A stretch of DNA of 64,000 bases from Vreelandella nigrificans. GTDB lineage: Bacteria > Pseudomonadota > Gammaproteobacteria > Pseudomonadales > Halomonadaceae. The DNA lies in contig NZ_NWUX01000001.1 of the NCBI RefSeq assembly GCF_002374315.1, forward strand, positions 124,001-188,000, written 5' to 3'. The notes below the pieces were generated by a model that made no database searches, was not told the DNA's origin, and saw only the letters and a list, made by a program, of their open reading frames with translations. Of the stretch, positions 47,770 through 57,259 are shown piece after piece. The translations under genes and the position numbers were made by a program. Within the stretch, counting starts at the first letter, position 1. Each line of letters starts with the position of its first letter.

Positions 47770-48753
47770 GTGACGGCTATGAGTGTGTCGGAATGTAAAA
47801 CCCCTTGGGGGAGAGCGCTTGCACTTAGCTTTTGTGTAGTAAGTGCAAGCCAGTTCTCACTTCAAGTCGAAGCCAGTAGCAGTGATGCGATTCCCAGTTT
47901 TTCAGGCGCATGCTCAGATCTAGTTTCCCAGGATGCCCCTGAAGATGTTGAGCAGTGGCTTGAGCGAAGCATCTATGCAAGCCACTGTTATACCTTCCAG
48001 GCCAGAGCCGTTTCGATTGATACGTTGGGTGTGCGTACGTTAGCGCTGTCTCACCGTATTCACGAAGGTGTTCGCCAGCAAGTGGTTCAGCATCTTGATG
48101 GTCCTTCCGTCAGTGTTGAGCGCCGCTCTCAAGCGGGTCAATTGGCTTGGTTTGAGTCTAGTGCTGATTCATCTCCTTCTAGCCCTGATAAGTGGATAAG
48201 CCATGTTGCTCGTTTCTATGATATTGCGCTAGAAGACGAAGCCAGAGTGGCTGGTCGTCCGGCTGTGCAGCTTAGTTTTGTGCCCCATGATGAGCAGCGC
48301 TACCACCACGAGTGGTGGATTGATAAAGAGACAGGCTTGTTATTGAAGCACGTACTAAGTGATCCCCAGGATAGGGTGCTTGAAACGTTTCAGATGACGC
48401 AGCTTCAGTCTCCAGAGCCTTATGGGGGTAAAATAAGCGCAGAAATCCCCTATTCACTACCTGAGCCCGAGTGGCAGGTGGCTTGGCTGCCGGATGGGTT
48501 TATCGATCAGCCTGTCGAAAGTAGTGACGGCGGCGTTGAACAGCGCTTTTTTAGCGATGGTCTGGCCTCCGTGAGCATTTTTGCCACTCCTGTTGTACAC
48601 ACTTCTCTTGAACCAGGTCTTCACCAGATTGGCATATCATCGGCTGCTATTGAGTTTGTAACGGTTGGTGATCAGCGCTGGCAATTGATAGGTATAGGTG
48701 AGCTTCCTTCCTCTCAGCTGCTTAGAATTGTGCAGTCTGTCGAGTTCAAGTGA
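47770..48753 (+). CDS. rseB: Sigma-E regulatory protein RseB (MucB)
   Basis: Periplasmic protein of about 325 residues that binds the periplasmic part of RseA and shields it from proteolysis. A signal-peptide-like N-terminus (ALALSFCVVSASQ) precedes the MucB/RseB domain with WLERSIYASHCYTFQ, YDIALEDEARVAGRPA and YHHEWWIDKETGLLLKH. The start may be GTG 47770 or ATG 47779; neither has a decisive ribosome site. It lies between rseA and rseC, as expected. Confidence 0.9.
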   Translation: MTAMSVSECKTPWGRALALSFCVVSASQFSLQVEASSSDAIPSFSGACSDLVSQDAPEDVEQWLERSIYASHCYTFQARAVSIDTLGVRTLALSHRIHEGVRQQVVQHLDGPSVSVERRSQAGQLAWFESSADSSPSSPDKWISHVARFYDIALEDEARVAGRPAVQLSFVPHDEQRYHHEWWIDKETGLLLKHVLSDPQDRVLETFQMTQLQSPEPYGGKISAEIPYSLPEPEWQVAWLPDGFIDQPVESSDGGVEQRFFSDGLASVSIFATPVVHTSLEPGLHQIGISSAAIEFVTVGDQRWQLIGIGELPSSQLLRIVQSVEFK

Positions 48754-48774
48754 GTCTTTTTTGACGGTCACTCC

Positions 48775-49227
48775 ATGGTTGATGATACTTGCACTTCGTT
48801 GCTGCGAGCTGGCACTGTTGTCGGGCATGATCCAAGCCAAGGCATCACTATCGATGTCTCTGTCTCCGTAGCATGTGAGCAGTGCGCTAAAGGACGTGGT
48901 TGTGGGATGGGATTAATAGCCCGTCGCCAACAGCAGTATGTCGTGCTGAAGCCTGACTGTTCGCCAGAGCATTATCAGCAACGCTACCCTTTGGGTACTT
49001 CCGTTACCTTTACCGTTTCACGAGCCGACCTCACTGCTATCGCACTGTTGGTTTATACAATGCCACTGTTGTTCGCATTGATACTGTCAGGCGTTGCTGT
49101 TTGGCTGGGTGCAGTAGAGTGGCAAAGTGCGGCTATTTTTTTTGGGGCGTTGATGTGTGGTGTCATTGCCCTTAAATATGGTCTGCGAGGGCGTACGGAA
49201 CACTTTCGCCCGCGGTTGGTCAGTTAG
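48775..49227 (+). CDS. rseC: RseC/MucC family membrane protein
   Basis: 150-residue inner-membrane protein. The N-terminal cysteine motif Cys34-x2-Cys37-x5-Cys43-Gly and two C-terminal membrane helices (about 84-107 and 113-133) are the RseC pattern. RseC acts with the Rsx/Rnf complex in SoxR reduction in E. coli and modulates sigma-E in some species; its role here is uncertain. It follows rseB by 21 bp. Confidence 0.9.
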   Translation: MVDDTCTSLLRAGTVVGHDPSQGITIDVSVSVACEQCAKGRGCGMGLIARRQQQYVVLKPDCSPEHYQQRYPLGTSVTFTVSRADLTAIALLVYTMPLLFALILSGVAVWLGAVEWQSAAIFFGALMCGVIALKYGLRGRTEHFRPRLVS

Positions 49228-49293
49228 TTATCCCGTAGCTCACTATGAGTTACATTCCTTTCGTTTGGTGTTTGCTTGACTAGGAGCTGTTGC

Positions 49294-50706
49294 ATGAAGC
49301 GCTTGGTTCTTTCCCCTATGCTGTGGCTATGTTTTGTTGCGCTATTTATGATGGGCCAAAATGCCCATGCGCAAAGCCTGCCGGACTTCACCGAGCTGGT
49401 TGAGAATGCTGCCCCTGGTGTTGTCAATATTTCTACTAGCCGAACAGTCCAGCGCAGTAGCGGCCCCAGTGCTCATGGGTTCGGTGGACAGGAAATACCT
49501 GAAATATTTCGCCACTTCTTTGGTGATAGCTTCCCAATGCCGCCGGGAGGGGGGCAAGGCCGTAGTGAGGAGCGCCAATCGCTCGGGTCTGGTTTTGTGA
49601 TTAGTGCCGATGGCTATGTGCTTACCAATGCACACGTAGTGCAAGATGCTGATGAAATACTGGTACGCCTAAATGATCGCCGTGAGCTGTCTGCCGAACT
49701 GATAGGCAGTGATGCCCAGACGGATGTTGCGTTACTTAAAATTGAAGCTAATGACTTACCGGTCCTAAATTTAGGCAACTCAGATGAGCTTAAAGTGGGT
49801 GAGTGGGTTGCTGCAATTGGATCCCCTTTTGGTTTCGACCATTCAGTGACAGCCGGTATTGTTAGTGCTATTAACCGTACGCTTCCGCGTGATGCTTACG
49901 TACCCTTTATTCAGACTGATGTTGCCATTAACCCTGGTAACTCAGGAGGCCCACTGTTTAATCTTCAGGGTGAAGTGGTTGGTATCAATTCACAAATATT
50001 TACCCGCAGTGGCGGCTTTATGGGGCTTTCCTTTGCTATTCCCATTAATGTGGCGATGGATGTAGCTGACCAGCTGAGAGAAGATGGTCAAGTTAGCCGC
50101 GGGTGGCTGGGGGTGATGATTCAGCCAGTTTCTCGTGACCTTGCAGAGTCCTTTGGTATGGATGACGCTATCGGTGCGTTGATTGCAGATCTTGACCCTG
50201 AAGGGCCTGCTGCCCAAGGGGGCCTGCAGGCGGGTGATGTTATTATAGAAGTGAATGGTGATGAAGTTGATCGCTCCAGCACTTTGCCGCGCTTGATTGG
50301 GCGCGCTGCGCCAGGTAGCGAAGTAGAGCTGACCTTAATGCGTGACGGTGAGCAGGTGACTGAAATGGTTGAGCTTGGTAGCTGGCCAGATGCCGAAGGA
50401 GTGCAAAGCGCCTCAGGTAGCAACAACCAGACACGCCTTGGTGTGGCAGTGGCAGAAATCGATGAGGCCACTCGGGAGCGTTTAAATATTAGTGGCGGTG
50501 TCGAAGTGCGCCAAGTGGAGCCCGATAGTGTCGCGTCTCAGGCTGGCCTGCGTCCTGGGGATGTGCTTGTAAGTATTGACCATCGCAGTGTATCTTCTGC
50601 CGATGAGCTGCTGCGCATCGTTGAAGGACTGCCTAATGACCGTGCCATTCCGCTCCGTTTGTACCGCGATGGCCGTTCGCTATTTGTGGCCCTTCGCTTA
50701 GAGTAA
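49294..50706 (+). CDS. mucD: Periplasmic serine protease MucD (DegP-like)
   Basis: 470-residue HtrA-family protease/chaperone for damaged envelope proteins. I use the ATG at 49294 with TAGGAG 7 nt upstream, not the TTG at 49276. A signal peptide (1-26, ending AHA) is followed by the catalytic triad His114, Asp144 and Ser217 (NPGNSGGPL), then two PDZ domains (about 255-345 and 380-465). It is the fifth member of the algU-mucABCD block and belongs to the envelope-stress response. Confidence 0.94.
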   Translation: MKRLVLSPMLWLCFVALFMMGQNAHAQSLPDFTELVENAAPGVVNISTSRTVQRSSGPSAHGFGGQEIPEIFRHFFGDSFPMPPGGGQGRSEERQSLGSGFVISADGYVLTNAHVVQDADEILVRLNDRRELSAELIGSDAQTDVALLKIEANDLPVLNLGNSDELKVGEWVAAIGSPFGFDHSVTAGIVSAINRTLPRDAYVPFIQTDVAINPGNSGGPLFNLQGEVVGINSQIFTRSGGFMGLSFAIPINVAMDVADQLREDGQVSRGWLGVMIQPVSRDLAESFGMDDAIGALIADLDPEGPAAQGGLQAGDVIIEVNGDEVDRSSTLPRLIGRAAPGSEVELTLMRDGEQVTEMVELGSWPDAEGVQSASGSNNQTRLGVAVAEIDEATRERLNISGGVEVRQVEPDSVASQAGLRPGDVLVSIDHRSVSSADELLRIVEGLPNDRAIPLRLYRDGRSLFVALRLE

Positions 50707-50723
50707 GCAATTTAATATCTTTC

Positions 50724-50748
50724 CAGTCCGGCGCTTCTCGCCGGACTG
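50724..50748 (+). terminator. Hairpin after mucD
   Basis: Perfect stem CAGTCCGGCG / CGCCGGACTG around a CTTCT loop. Only a short T-containing tail follows, so readthrough into lepA is possible. TACAAT at 50773-50778 may be a -10 for lepA. Confidence 0.7.
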
Positions 50749-50889
50749 CTGTTCCTATCCCGCGCATATCGCTACAATAGCGCCTATCTTTTGACGAACT
50801 TAGACAATGCTGTGGTGCGGCACCCTTCTGGCTCAGGGGCTGGTGCTGACTAACCACTGCTTGCGCACCAATAAGGCAGAACACATTCG

Positions 50890-52707
50890 ATGTCTCATGA
50901 CGTATCCAGCGGAAAGCTCAAGCATATACGCAATTTCTCCATTATTGCCCACATTGACCACGGTAAATCGACGCTCTCTGATCGTTTGATTCAAACCTGT
51001 GGTGGCTTGACCTCGCGCGAGCTAAAGGAGCAGGTGCTCGACTCCATGGATATTGAGCGCGAGCGTGGCATCACTATCAAGGCTCAGTCGGTAACCCTCG
51101 ATTACACCGCGCAAGATGGCGAGGTGTATCAGCTCAACTTCATCGACACCCCAGGCCATGTGGACTTCTCTTACGAGGTATCCCGCTCGCTTTATGCCTG
51201 TGAGGGTGCATTGTTAGTTGTGGATGCTGCCCAAGGTGTCGAGGCTCAATCCGTAGCCAACTGTTACACCGCTATTGAGCAGGGCCTAGAAGTACTGCCA
51301 GTATTGAATAAAATCGATCTGCCTCAGGCAGACCCTGATCGGGTCGCTCAGGAGGTCGAAGAAATTATTGGCCTAGACGCCACTGATGCTTGCCAGGTAT
51401 CGGCGAAAAGTGGGATTGGAATAGATGCCCTGCTGGAACGATTGGTACGTGATATTCCGCCTCCCAAAGGTGATCCTGATGCGCCGTTGCAAGCGTTGAT
51501 TATCGACTCCTGGTTTGATAACTACCTGGGCGTTGTCTCTCTGGTACGGCTGTTTGACGGCACCCTGCGCAAAGGCGAAAAAATTCGCATTAAGTCAACG
51601 GGCAGGGATTGGAGCGCTACTGAAGTGGGGATTTTTACGCCGCTGCGTAAAGAGACCAATATTCTGCGTGCAGGAGAAGTAGGGTTTATCGTCGCAGGTA
51701 TTAAAGAGATTCATGGTGCGCCAGTGGGCGATACCATTACTCATACTAAAACTCCAGATGTACCTCGTCTGCCAGGCTTCCAGAAAGTAAAACCTCAGGT
51801 ATACGCGGGCATGTTCCCCGTTAGTGCCGATGATTATGAAGACTTTCGCGATGCGCTTGAAAAGCTGGCACTAAACGACGCCTCTCTAGAGTATGAGCCA
51901 GAAAACTCCGATGCCCTTGGCTTTGGTTTCCGGGTCGGTTTTCTTGGCACCCTGCACATGGAAATCATACAAGAGCGCCTTGAACGCGAGTATGATCTCG
52001 ACCTGCTCACCACCGCGCCAACCGTAGTTTATGAGCTTGCCATGAAAAATGGCGATGTGAAGTACGTTTCCAACCCCTCCAAACTGCCGGATATGGCGGA
52101 TGTGGACGAAATGCGTGAGCCTATCGTCCGCGCGAGCATTCTGGTTCCCCAGGAGTATGTGGGTAACGTTATCGCTGAATGCGAGCAGCGCCGTGGCACT
52201 CAGTTGGATATGCAGTTCCTGGGTAATCAAATCCAACTGACTTACGAACTGCCTATGTCGGAAGTAGTGATGGATTTCTTCGATCGCTTAAAGTCCATCT
52301 CCCGGGGCTATGCGTCTTTGGAGTACAACTTCGAGCGCTTTGAGGCGGCTAAGTTGGTGCGCCTGGATGTGCTAATTAACGGTGATAAGGTCGATGCGCT
52401 GGCAGTCATCATTCATCGTGATCATGCACATAACCGTGGCCGCCTACTGGTCGAAAAGATGAAAGAGCTGATTCCGCGTCAGATGTTTGATGTAGCCATC
52501 CAGGCGGCAATTGGTGGTCAGGTAGTAGCACGCTCAACAGTGAAAGCGCTTCGCAAAAATGTTACCGCCAAATGTTATGGCGGTGATGTGAGCCGTAAAA
52601 AGAAACTGCTTGAGAAACAGAAAGCCGGTAAGAAACGGATGAAACAGGTGGGGCGTGTTGAAATTCCCCAGGATGCCTTCCTTGCTGTGCTCAAGGTTAA
52701 CGACTAG
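50890..52707 (+). CDS. lepA: Elongation factor 4 (LepA)
   Basis: Ribosome-associated GTPase, 605 residues. G-motifs: AHIDHGKST (20-28), DTPGH and NKID. The C-terminal domain, unique to LepA, has [23 protein letters not shown]. It acts on stalled ribosomes or in ribosome assembly. lepA-lepB-rnc-era-recO is a conserved run here. Confidence 0.97.
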   Translation: MSHDVSSGKLKHIRNFSIIAHIDHGKSTLSDRLIQTCGGLTSRELKEQVLDSMDIERERGITIKAQSVTLDYTAQDGEVYQLNFIDTPGHVDFSYEVSRSLYACEGALLVVDAAQGVEAQSVANCYTAIEQGLEVLPVLNKIDLPQADPDRVAQEVEEIIGLDATDACQVSAKSGIGIDALLERLVRDIPPPKGDPDAPLQALIIDSWFDNYLGVVSLVRLFDGTLRKGEKIRIKSTGRDWSATEVGIFTPLRKETNILRAGEVGFIVAGIKEIHGAPVGDTITHTKTPDVPRLPGFQKVKPQVYAGMFPVSADDYEDFRDALEKLALNDASLEYEPENSDALGFGFRVGFLGTLHMEIIQERLEREYDLDLLTTAPTVVYELAMKNGDVKYVSNPSKLPDMADVDEMREPIVRASILVPQEYVGNVIAECEQRRGTQLDMQFLGNQIQLTYELPMSEVVMDFFDRLKSISRGYASLEYNFERFEAAKLVRLDVLINGDKVDALAVIIHRDHAHNRGRLLVEKMKELIPRQMFDVAIQAAIGGQVVARSTVKALRKNVTAKCYGGDVSRKKKLLEKQKAGKKRMKQVGRVEIPQDAFLAVLKVND

Positions 52708-52722
52708 GGATACTCACCCCCC

Positions 52723-53526
52723 ATGGACTTTTCATTATTACTGGTACTTGCTGTTGCTATATCTGGAGCCATCTATTTACTGGATGTGCTTTGGCTTCGC
52801 CCTAAACGACGTGAAAGAGTTGCCACCGCTGAAGCGGCAACCGCGGAAGGCTTGGATGCATCCACACGAGAAACGCTTTTAAAAGAGCCATGGCCGGTCG
52901 ACTACTCGCGCTCGTTTTTCCCCGTGCTGCTAGTGGTTTTGGTGGTTCGCAGTTTTATCATTGAGCCGTTTCAGATCCCCTCGGGCTCTATGAAGCCGAC
53001 TCTTGAAGTGGGTGATTTTATTCTTGTGAATAAATTCGCTTACGGATTGCGGTTACCCGTGGTGCATAATCGCTTCCTCGAAGTGGATGACCCTGAGCGA
53101 GGCGATGTCATGGTATTTCGCTTTCCTGATGAGCCGTCAGTCAACTTCATCAAGCGGGTAGTGGGGGTGCCTGGTGACCGCGTGCGTTATGAAGGCAAAC
53201 AGCTATATATTAACGGCGAACCGGTTGCTAAAACGTTAATTGAGGAGCGTCCTGAACTCTCTCCTCAGCAGCTATTGTTAGAAGAGCGCCTAGGTAGCGT
53301 TAGCCACTATATTTACAACAACCCCCGCGAGCCTGGTCCGCAAATGCGCGAAATCGTGGTGCCAGAAGGCCACTACTTCACGATGGGAGACAATCGTGAC
53401 CACTCCAACGACAGTCGCTTCTGGGGCTTTGTACCAGAAGAAAACATCGTTGGACGCGCCTTTGCGGTATGGATGCACTGGGATGGCGGGTTACCCAGCT
53501 TTACCAGCGTACGTCGTATTGAATAA
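52723..53526 (+). CDS. lepB: Signal peptidase I
   Basis: Inner-membrane peptidase that removes signal peptides. The 267-residue protein has two N-terminal membrane helices (about 3-22 and 64-80) and the catalytic dyad Ser89 (PSGSMKPTL) and Lys144 (FIKRVVGVPGD). GDNRDHSNDSRFWGFVP is the conserved box near the end. It lies 15 bp after lepA. Confidence 0.96.
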   Translation: MDFSLLLVLAVAISGAIYLLDVLWLRPKRRERVATAEAATAEGLDASTRETLLKEPWPVDYSRSFFPVLLVVLVVRSFIIEPFQIPSGSMKPTLEVGDFILVNKFAYGLRLPVVHNRFLEVDDPERGDVMVFRFPDEPSVNFIKRVVGVPGDRVRYEGKQLYINGEPVAKTLIEERPELSPQQLLLEERLGSVSHYIYNNPREPGPQMREIVVPEGHYFTMGDNRDHSNDSRFWGFVPEENIVGRAFAVWMHWDGGLPSFTSVRRIE

Positions 53527-53597
53527 AGTTGTTTATATTGGAAGCTATTTGTATTTTCGGTTACTTATACTTAGGCTGCTTGTATTAAAGCCGGTTA

Positions 53598-53645
53598 TGT
53601 TGAAAACCGATTATTTTGAAAACCAATGATTTTGAAAACCAATAG
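53598..53645 (+). repeat. Three 16-bp tandem repeats between lepB and rnc
   Basis: Units at 53598, 53614 and 53630 share TTGAAAACC followed by GAT or AAT. Weaker copies of the same rhythm can be followed back toward 53529, suggesting a decayed array. Confidence 0.75.
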
Positions 53646-53684
53646 TGTGGTTATCTTAGTTAACGTCAATGACGTAGGAGCGCT

Positions 53685-54377
53685 GTGAGTAATTCCTTAA
53701 CCGCTTTTTGCCGACGAATCGGCCATACCTTTGGCGACGATTCGCTTTTGGAACTGGCTATGACCCACCGTAGTTACGGTGGGCGTAACAATGAGCGCCT
53801 GGAATTTCTAGGCGACTCTATTGTCAATTTTGTCATTGCTGAAGCGCTGTTCCACCGGTTTCCCCAGGCGAGAGAGGGGCAACTGTCCCGTTTGCGAGCT
53901 CGTTTAGTGAAGGGGCAAACGCTAGCGGAGCTGGCACGTGAGATGTCGTTTGGTGAGTGTTTACGGCTAGGCTCAGGTGAAATGAAAAGCGGTGGGCATC
54001 GCCGAGAGTCGATTTTGGCAGATGCTGTTGAGGCCGTCATTGGGGCGATTTATCTCGATGCTGGCATGGATGCAGTGCGTGAACGTGTGCTGGCTTGGTA
54101 CGCTGAACGACTTGAGAGTATTTCGTTGCAAGACACCCAGAAAGACCCGAAAACACGCTTACAAGAATTTTTGCAGTCGCGCCAATCGGCGTTGCCGCGC
54201 TATGAAGTGGTCTCAGTAAAGGGGGAGGCGCATGCCCAGACCTTTACCGTGGAGTGCTACATTGATCTACTAAGCGAGCATACCACTGGTAAAGGTCCTA
54301 GCCGTCGCCATGCTGAACAGCAGGCAGCTGAAGAAGCCCTTTCCTACCTTGAAAAACATCCTGGAGACAAATCATGA
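53685..54377 (+). CDS. rnc: Ribonuclease III
   Basis: Double-strand endoribonuclease for rRNA and mRNA processing. The 230-residue protein starts with GTG, preceded by TAGGAG. The RNase III signature ERLEFLGDS is at 37-45, and a C-terminal dsRNA-binding domain includes [11 protein letters not shown] and [10 protein letters not shown]. It overlaps era by 4 bp, the rnc-era-recO operon arrangement. Confidence 0.97.
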   Translation: MSNSLTAFCRRIGHTFGDDSLLELAMTHRSYGGRNNERLEFLGDSIVNFVIAEALFHRFPQAREGQLSRLRARLVKGQTLAELAREMSFGECLRLGSGEMKSGGHRRESILADAVEAVIGAIYLDAGMDAVRERVLAWYAERLESISLQDTQKDPKTRLQEFLQSRQSALPRYEVVSVKGEAHAQTFTVECYIDLLSEHTTGKGPSRRHAEQQAAEEALSYLEKHPGDKS

Positions 54378-55273
54378 GCCAAACCTGCGGATTCGTGGCC
54401 ATCGTTGGTCGGCCCAACGTAGGCAAATCAACCCTCATGAATCGAATTCTAGGGCAGAAAATCTCTATCACCTCCCGGCGGCCGCAAACCACGCGCCATC
54501 AGGTGATGGGGATTAAGACGGTTGATGAGACCCAGTTTATTTACGTTGATACGCCGGGCATGCACATCATGTCCAAAGACCGTAATAAGGCTATTAATCG
54601 CTTTATGAACCAGGCGGCCACCCAGGCGCTGCGAGATGTCGATTGCGTTGTATTTATCATCGACCGTACTCGCTGGACCGATGAAGATCAAGCGGTCTTA
54701 AAGCGTCTGGAGCATGTGAAAGCGCCGGTTATTTTGGCGGTTAATAAAGTTGATCGCCTTAATGATAAAAGTGATCTGTTGCCCTGGTTGGCCGAGGTGG
54801 GTGCGCGTCGTGAGTTTGCGGCTGTAGTGCCTATTTCTGCCAAGCATGGCACCCAGGTAGATACGCTTGAAGAAGAGGTCGCTAAGCACCTGCCAGAAAG
54901 TATCCACTTTTTCCCAGAAGACCAAATCACCGACAAGAGCTTGCGCTTTATGGCGGCTGAGTTGGTGCGTGAAAAGGTCATGCGCCAGTTGGGAGATGAG
55001 CTGCCGTATCAAATGACCGTGGAAATTGAAGAGTTTCGCGAGACTGAGCGAGTGACCCACATTAGCGCACTGATTCTCGTTGAGCGTCAGGGGCAGAAAG
55101 TAATTCTGATCGGTGAAAATGGCGACCGAATCAAGAGTATTGGTCGTGAGGCGCGTTTAGATATGGAGCGGGCACTGGGCACGAAAGTAATGCTTAACCT
55201 GTGGGTGAAAGTAAAGCGTGGCTGGTCGGATGATGAGCGGGCACTGAAAAGTTTGGGCTACGATCTCGATTGA
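54374..55273 (+). CDS. era: GTPase Era
   Basis: Ribosome-assembly GTPase that binds 16S rRNA. 299 residues: G1 GRPNVGKS (12-19), DTPGMH, NKVD and SAKHG in the G domain, then a C-terminal KH domain containing [13 protein letters not shown]. It overlaps rnc by 4 bp and touches recO. Confidence 0.97.
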   Translation: MSQTCGFVAIVGRPNVGKSTLMNRILGQKISITSRRPQTTRHQVMGIKTVDETQFIYVDTPGMHIMSKDRNKAINRFMNQAATQALRDVDCVVFIIDRTRWTDEDQAVLKRLEHVKAPVILAVNKVDRLNDKSDLLPWLAEVGARREFAAVVPISAKHGTQVDTLEEEVAKHLPESIHFFPEDQITDKSLRFMAAELVREKVMRQLGDELPYQMTVEIEEFRETERVTHISALILVERQGQKVILIGENGDRIKSIGREARLDMERALGTKVMLNLWVKVKRGWSDDERALKSLGYDLD

Positions 55274-55974
55274 GCACTGCGATGTCGGCAGAGCCTGCAT
55301 TTTTATTGCATCGTAGGTCTTACCGTGAGACCAGTGCGTTGGTGGATCTATTAACACTCCATCACGGACGTATTCGAGCGGTTGCGCACGGTGGTCAACG
55401 GCCTGGCTCCAAATCTCGTCAGCGGTTGCAGCCGTTCACTCCACTATTTGTATCTTGGCGGGGTGAGCGAGAGCTTAAACGGCTAACCATGATGGAGTCT
55501 CGGGGGCAAACAGCGCTATTGGCAGGAGAGGGGCTACTTTGTGGTCTTTACGCCAATGAGATCGCCACTCGACTATTGCCCCTGGAACTTGCTGCCCAAG
55601 ATGTTTTTGCGTTTTACAGCGCATTACTTGAGGCGTTGCCAATACCTGTTGAGCGTGGTTTGGCGCTACGGCGTTTTGAGTGGGCGCTTTTGGAAGTATT
55701 AGAAGCTACCCCCCGCTTTTGCACCCCAGAAGGTAGACCTCTAGACCCTCAAGCACGCTACCGCTTCGATGCGATTAGCCGCGCCTTTCTGCCCTCTGAG
55801 CAGGGGATTGAAGGGCGCACTTTACGCTATATTGAGCAAGGTGACTGGGAGTCTATGAGCTTAGCAAACGCGCTCAAAGGCGTCATGCGTGCATCGCTTG
55901 CGCCTCATTTAGGGACAACGGCGCTGCGCTCCCGAGAGCTAATGCTCGACTTAGCGCGTCGTCGACAGCGTTAA
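55270..55974 (+). CDS. recO: DNA repair protein RecO
   Basis: RecF-pathway mediator that helps load RecA on SSB-coated DNA. About 230-234 residues: an N-terminal OB fold ([19 protein letters not shown]) and a C-terminal helical domain. No zinc-binding CxxC pair is visible, as in other gammaproteobacterial RecO. The start is TTG 55270, overlapping the era stop, or ATG 55282; no ribosome site decides. Confidence 0.92.
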   Translation: MSTAMSAEPAFLLHRRSYRETSALVDLLTLHHGRIRAVAHGGQRPGSKSRQRLQPFTPLFVSWRGERELKRLTMMESRGQTALLAGEGLLCGLYANEIATRLLPLELAAQDVFAFYSALLEALPIPVERGLALRRFEWALLEVLEATPRFCTPEGRPLDPQARYRFDAISRAFLPSEQGIEGRTLRYIEQGDWESMSLANALKGVMRASLAPHLGTTALRSRELMLDLARRRQR

Positions 55975-56036
55975 ATAGTACGTTTTTCGGCAATACTCTT
56001 AACAGTTACTCTGCTGTTTATTATTGGAGACACGTT

Positions 56037-56855
56037 ATGCATCCCCCGCGAATTTTATTAGGCGTTAACATTGATCATATTGCGACGTTACGCCAAGCGC
56101 GCGGCACTCGCTACCCAGACCCGGTTCAAGCGGCATTATTAGCCGAAGAGGCTGGGGCTGACGGTATTACGGTGCATTTACGTGAAGATCGTCGCCATAT
56201 TCAGCCTAGGGATGTTCGTTTATTGGCCGAAGTGCTCAATACGCGAATGAACTTAGAGATGGCAGTGACCGAAGAGATGCTGGCGCTGGCCGAAGAAGTG
56301 CGCCCAGCGCATGTGTGCTTAGTGCCAGAAAAGCGTGAAGAGCTGACTACCGAAGGTGGTTTGGACGTGGTGGGTGGCTTTGATCAAATTGCTAGCGCTT
56401 GTCAGCGACTTAATGCAATAGGTTGCGATGTTTCGCTATTTATTGATCCAGATGAAGCTCAGGTTGACGCCGCGAAGCGAGCAGGGGCGCCGACTATCGA
56501 ACTGCACACTGGTGCCTACGCCGAAGCGAAGCCTGGTAGTGAGGAAGCTAATGCAGAATATAACCGATTGAGTGCAGCTGCCGTGCAGGCGGTTTCTTTA
56601 GGGTTAGTAGTTAATGCAGGACATGGTTTGCACTATCACAATGTAGAAGCCATTGCTGCACTACCCGGTGTTAACGAACTGAACATTGGTCATGCCATTA
56701 TTGCTAGAGCGCTATTTGTGGGGCTAAAAGAGGCCGTGCAAGAGATGAAAAGGCTGATCATTGCAGGTCAGGAGGCAGGCTTGATGGCGGCGTTAGATGC
56801 CCATGAACACGAACATGGAGATGAGCACCAACACAATGGCTGCTGTGGGCATTAG
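56037..56855 (+). CDS. pdxJ: Pyridoxine 5'-phosphate synthase PdxJ with His/Cys-rich tail
   Basis: Final ring-closing step of vitamin B6 synthesis. The 272-residue TIM-barrel protein has [21 protein letters not shown] and [13 protein letters not shown] at the active site, and the [10 protein letters not shown] and [10 protein letters not shown] motifs. The last 17 residues form an unusual tail with seven His and two adjacent Cys ([17 protein letters not shown]), beyond the normal end of about 245 residues; it looks metal-binding. acpS follows. Confidence 0.95.
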   Translation: MHPPRILLGVNIDHIATLRQARGTRYPDPVQAALLAEEAGADGITVHLREDRRHIQPRDVRLLAEVLNTRMNLEMAVTEEMLALAEEVRPAHVCLVPEKREELTTEGGLDVVGGFDQIASACQRLNAIGCDVSLFIDPDEAQVDAAKRAGAPTIELHTGAYAEAKPGSEEANAEYNRLSAAAVQAVSLGLVVNAGHGLHYHNVEAIAALPGVNELNIGHAIIARALFVGLKEAVQEMKRLIIAGQEAGLMAALDAHEHEHGDEHQHNGCCGH

Positions 56856-56878
56856 CCGATGACCGTGAGTGTTAAGCG

Positions 56879-57256
56879 ATGATTGTGGGTATTGGTTCTG
56901 ATATTGCACGGGTTGAGCGCTTCGCACGTGCTGTCCAACGCCACGGGCCTCGTTTTGCTGCGCGTATTTTAGGGCCGCAAGAGCAAGCGATATGGTGTCA
57001 GAAAGGCGAGTCGGTGGCCTATTTGGCTAAGCGTTTCGCCGCCAAAGAGGCCTTTGTTAAGGCTCTTGGGCTTGGTCTACGTAGTGGCATGCAGTGGGGT
57101 GATATACAAGTCGTTAATGATCAGTTGGGTAAACCAAGCCTAGCGCTAAGCGGTGAGGCATTGCGCTTGTTTCAGGCAAGCGGTGCCTCGACGACTCATG
57201 TGACGCTTAGCGATGAGGCGGATTATGCCATCGCGTTTGTTATTTTGGAGCGCTGA
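56879..57256 (+). CDS. acpS: Holo-ACP synthase
   Basis: Transfers phosphopantetheine from CoA to the serine of AcpP (encoded at 16.2 kb). 125 residues with the metal-binding Asp8 in GIGSDIARVERF and Glu57 in KRFAAKEAFVKA. It follows pdxJ by 23 bp, the usual pdxJ-acpS pair. It ends 3 bp from the convergent sensor-kinase gene. Confidence 0.95.
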   Translation: MIVGIGSDIARVERFARAVQRHGPRFAARILGPQEQAIWCQKGESVAYLAKRFAAKEAFVKALGLGLRSGMQWGDIQVVNDQLGKPSLALSGEALRLFQASGASTTHVTLSDEADYAIAFVILER

Positions 57257-57259
57257 GGG

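Noticed and set aside
50796..50820. GAACTT upstream of lepA as a sigma-E promoter
   Set aside because: No TCTGA-like element at 15-18 bp spacing.
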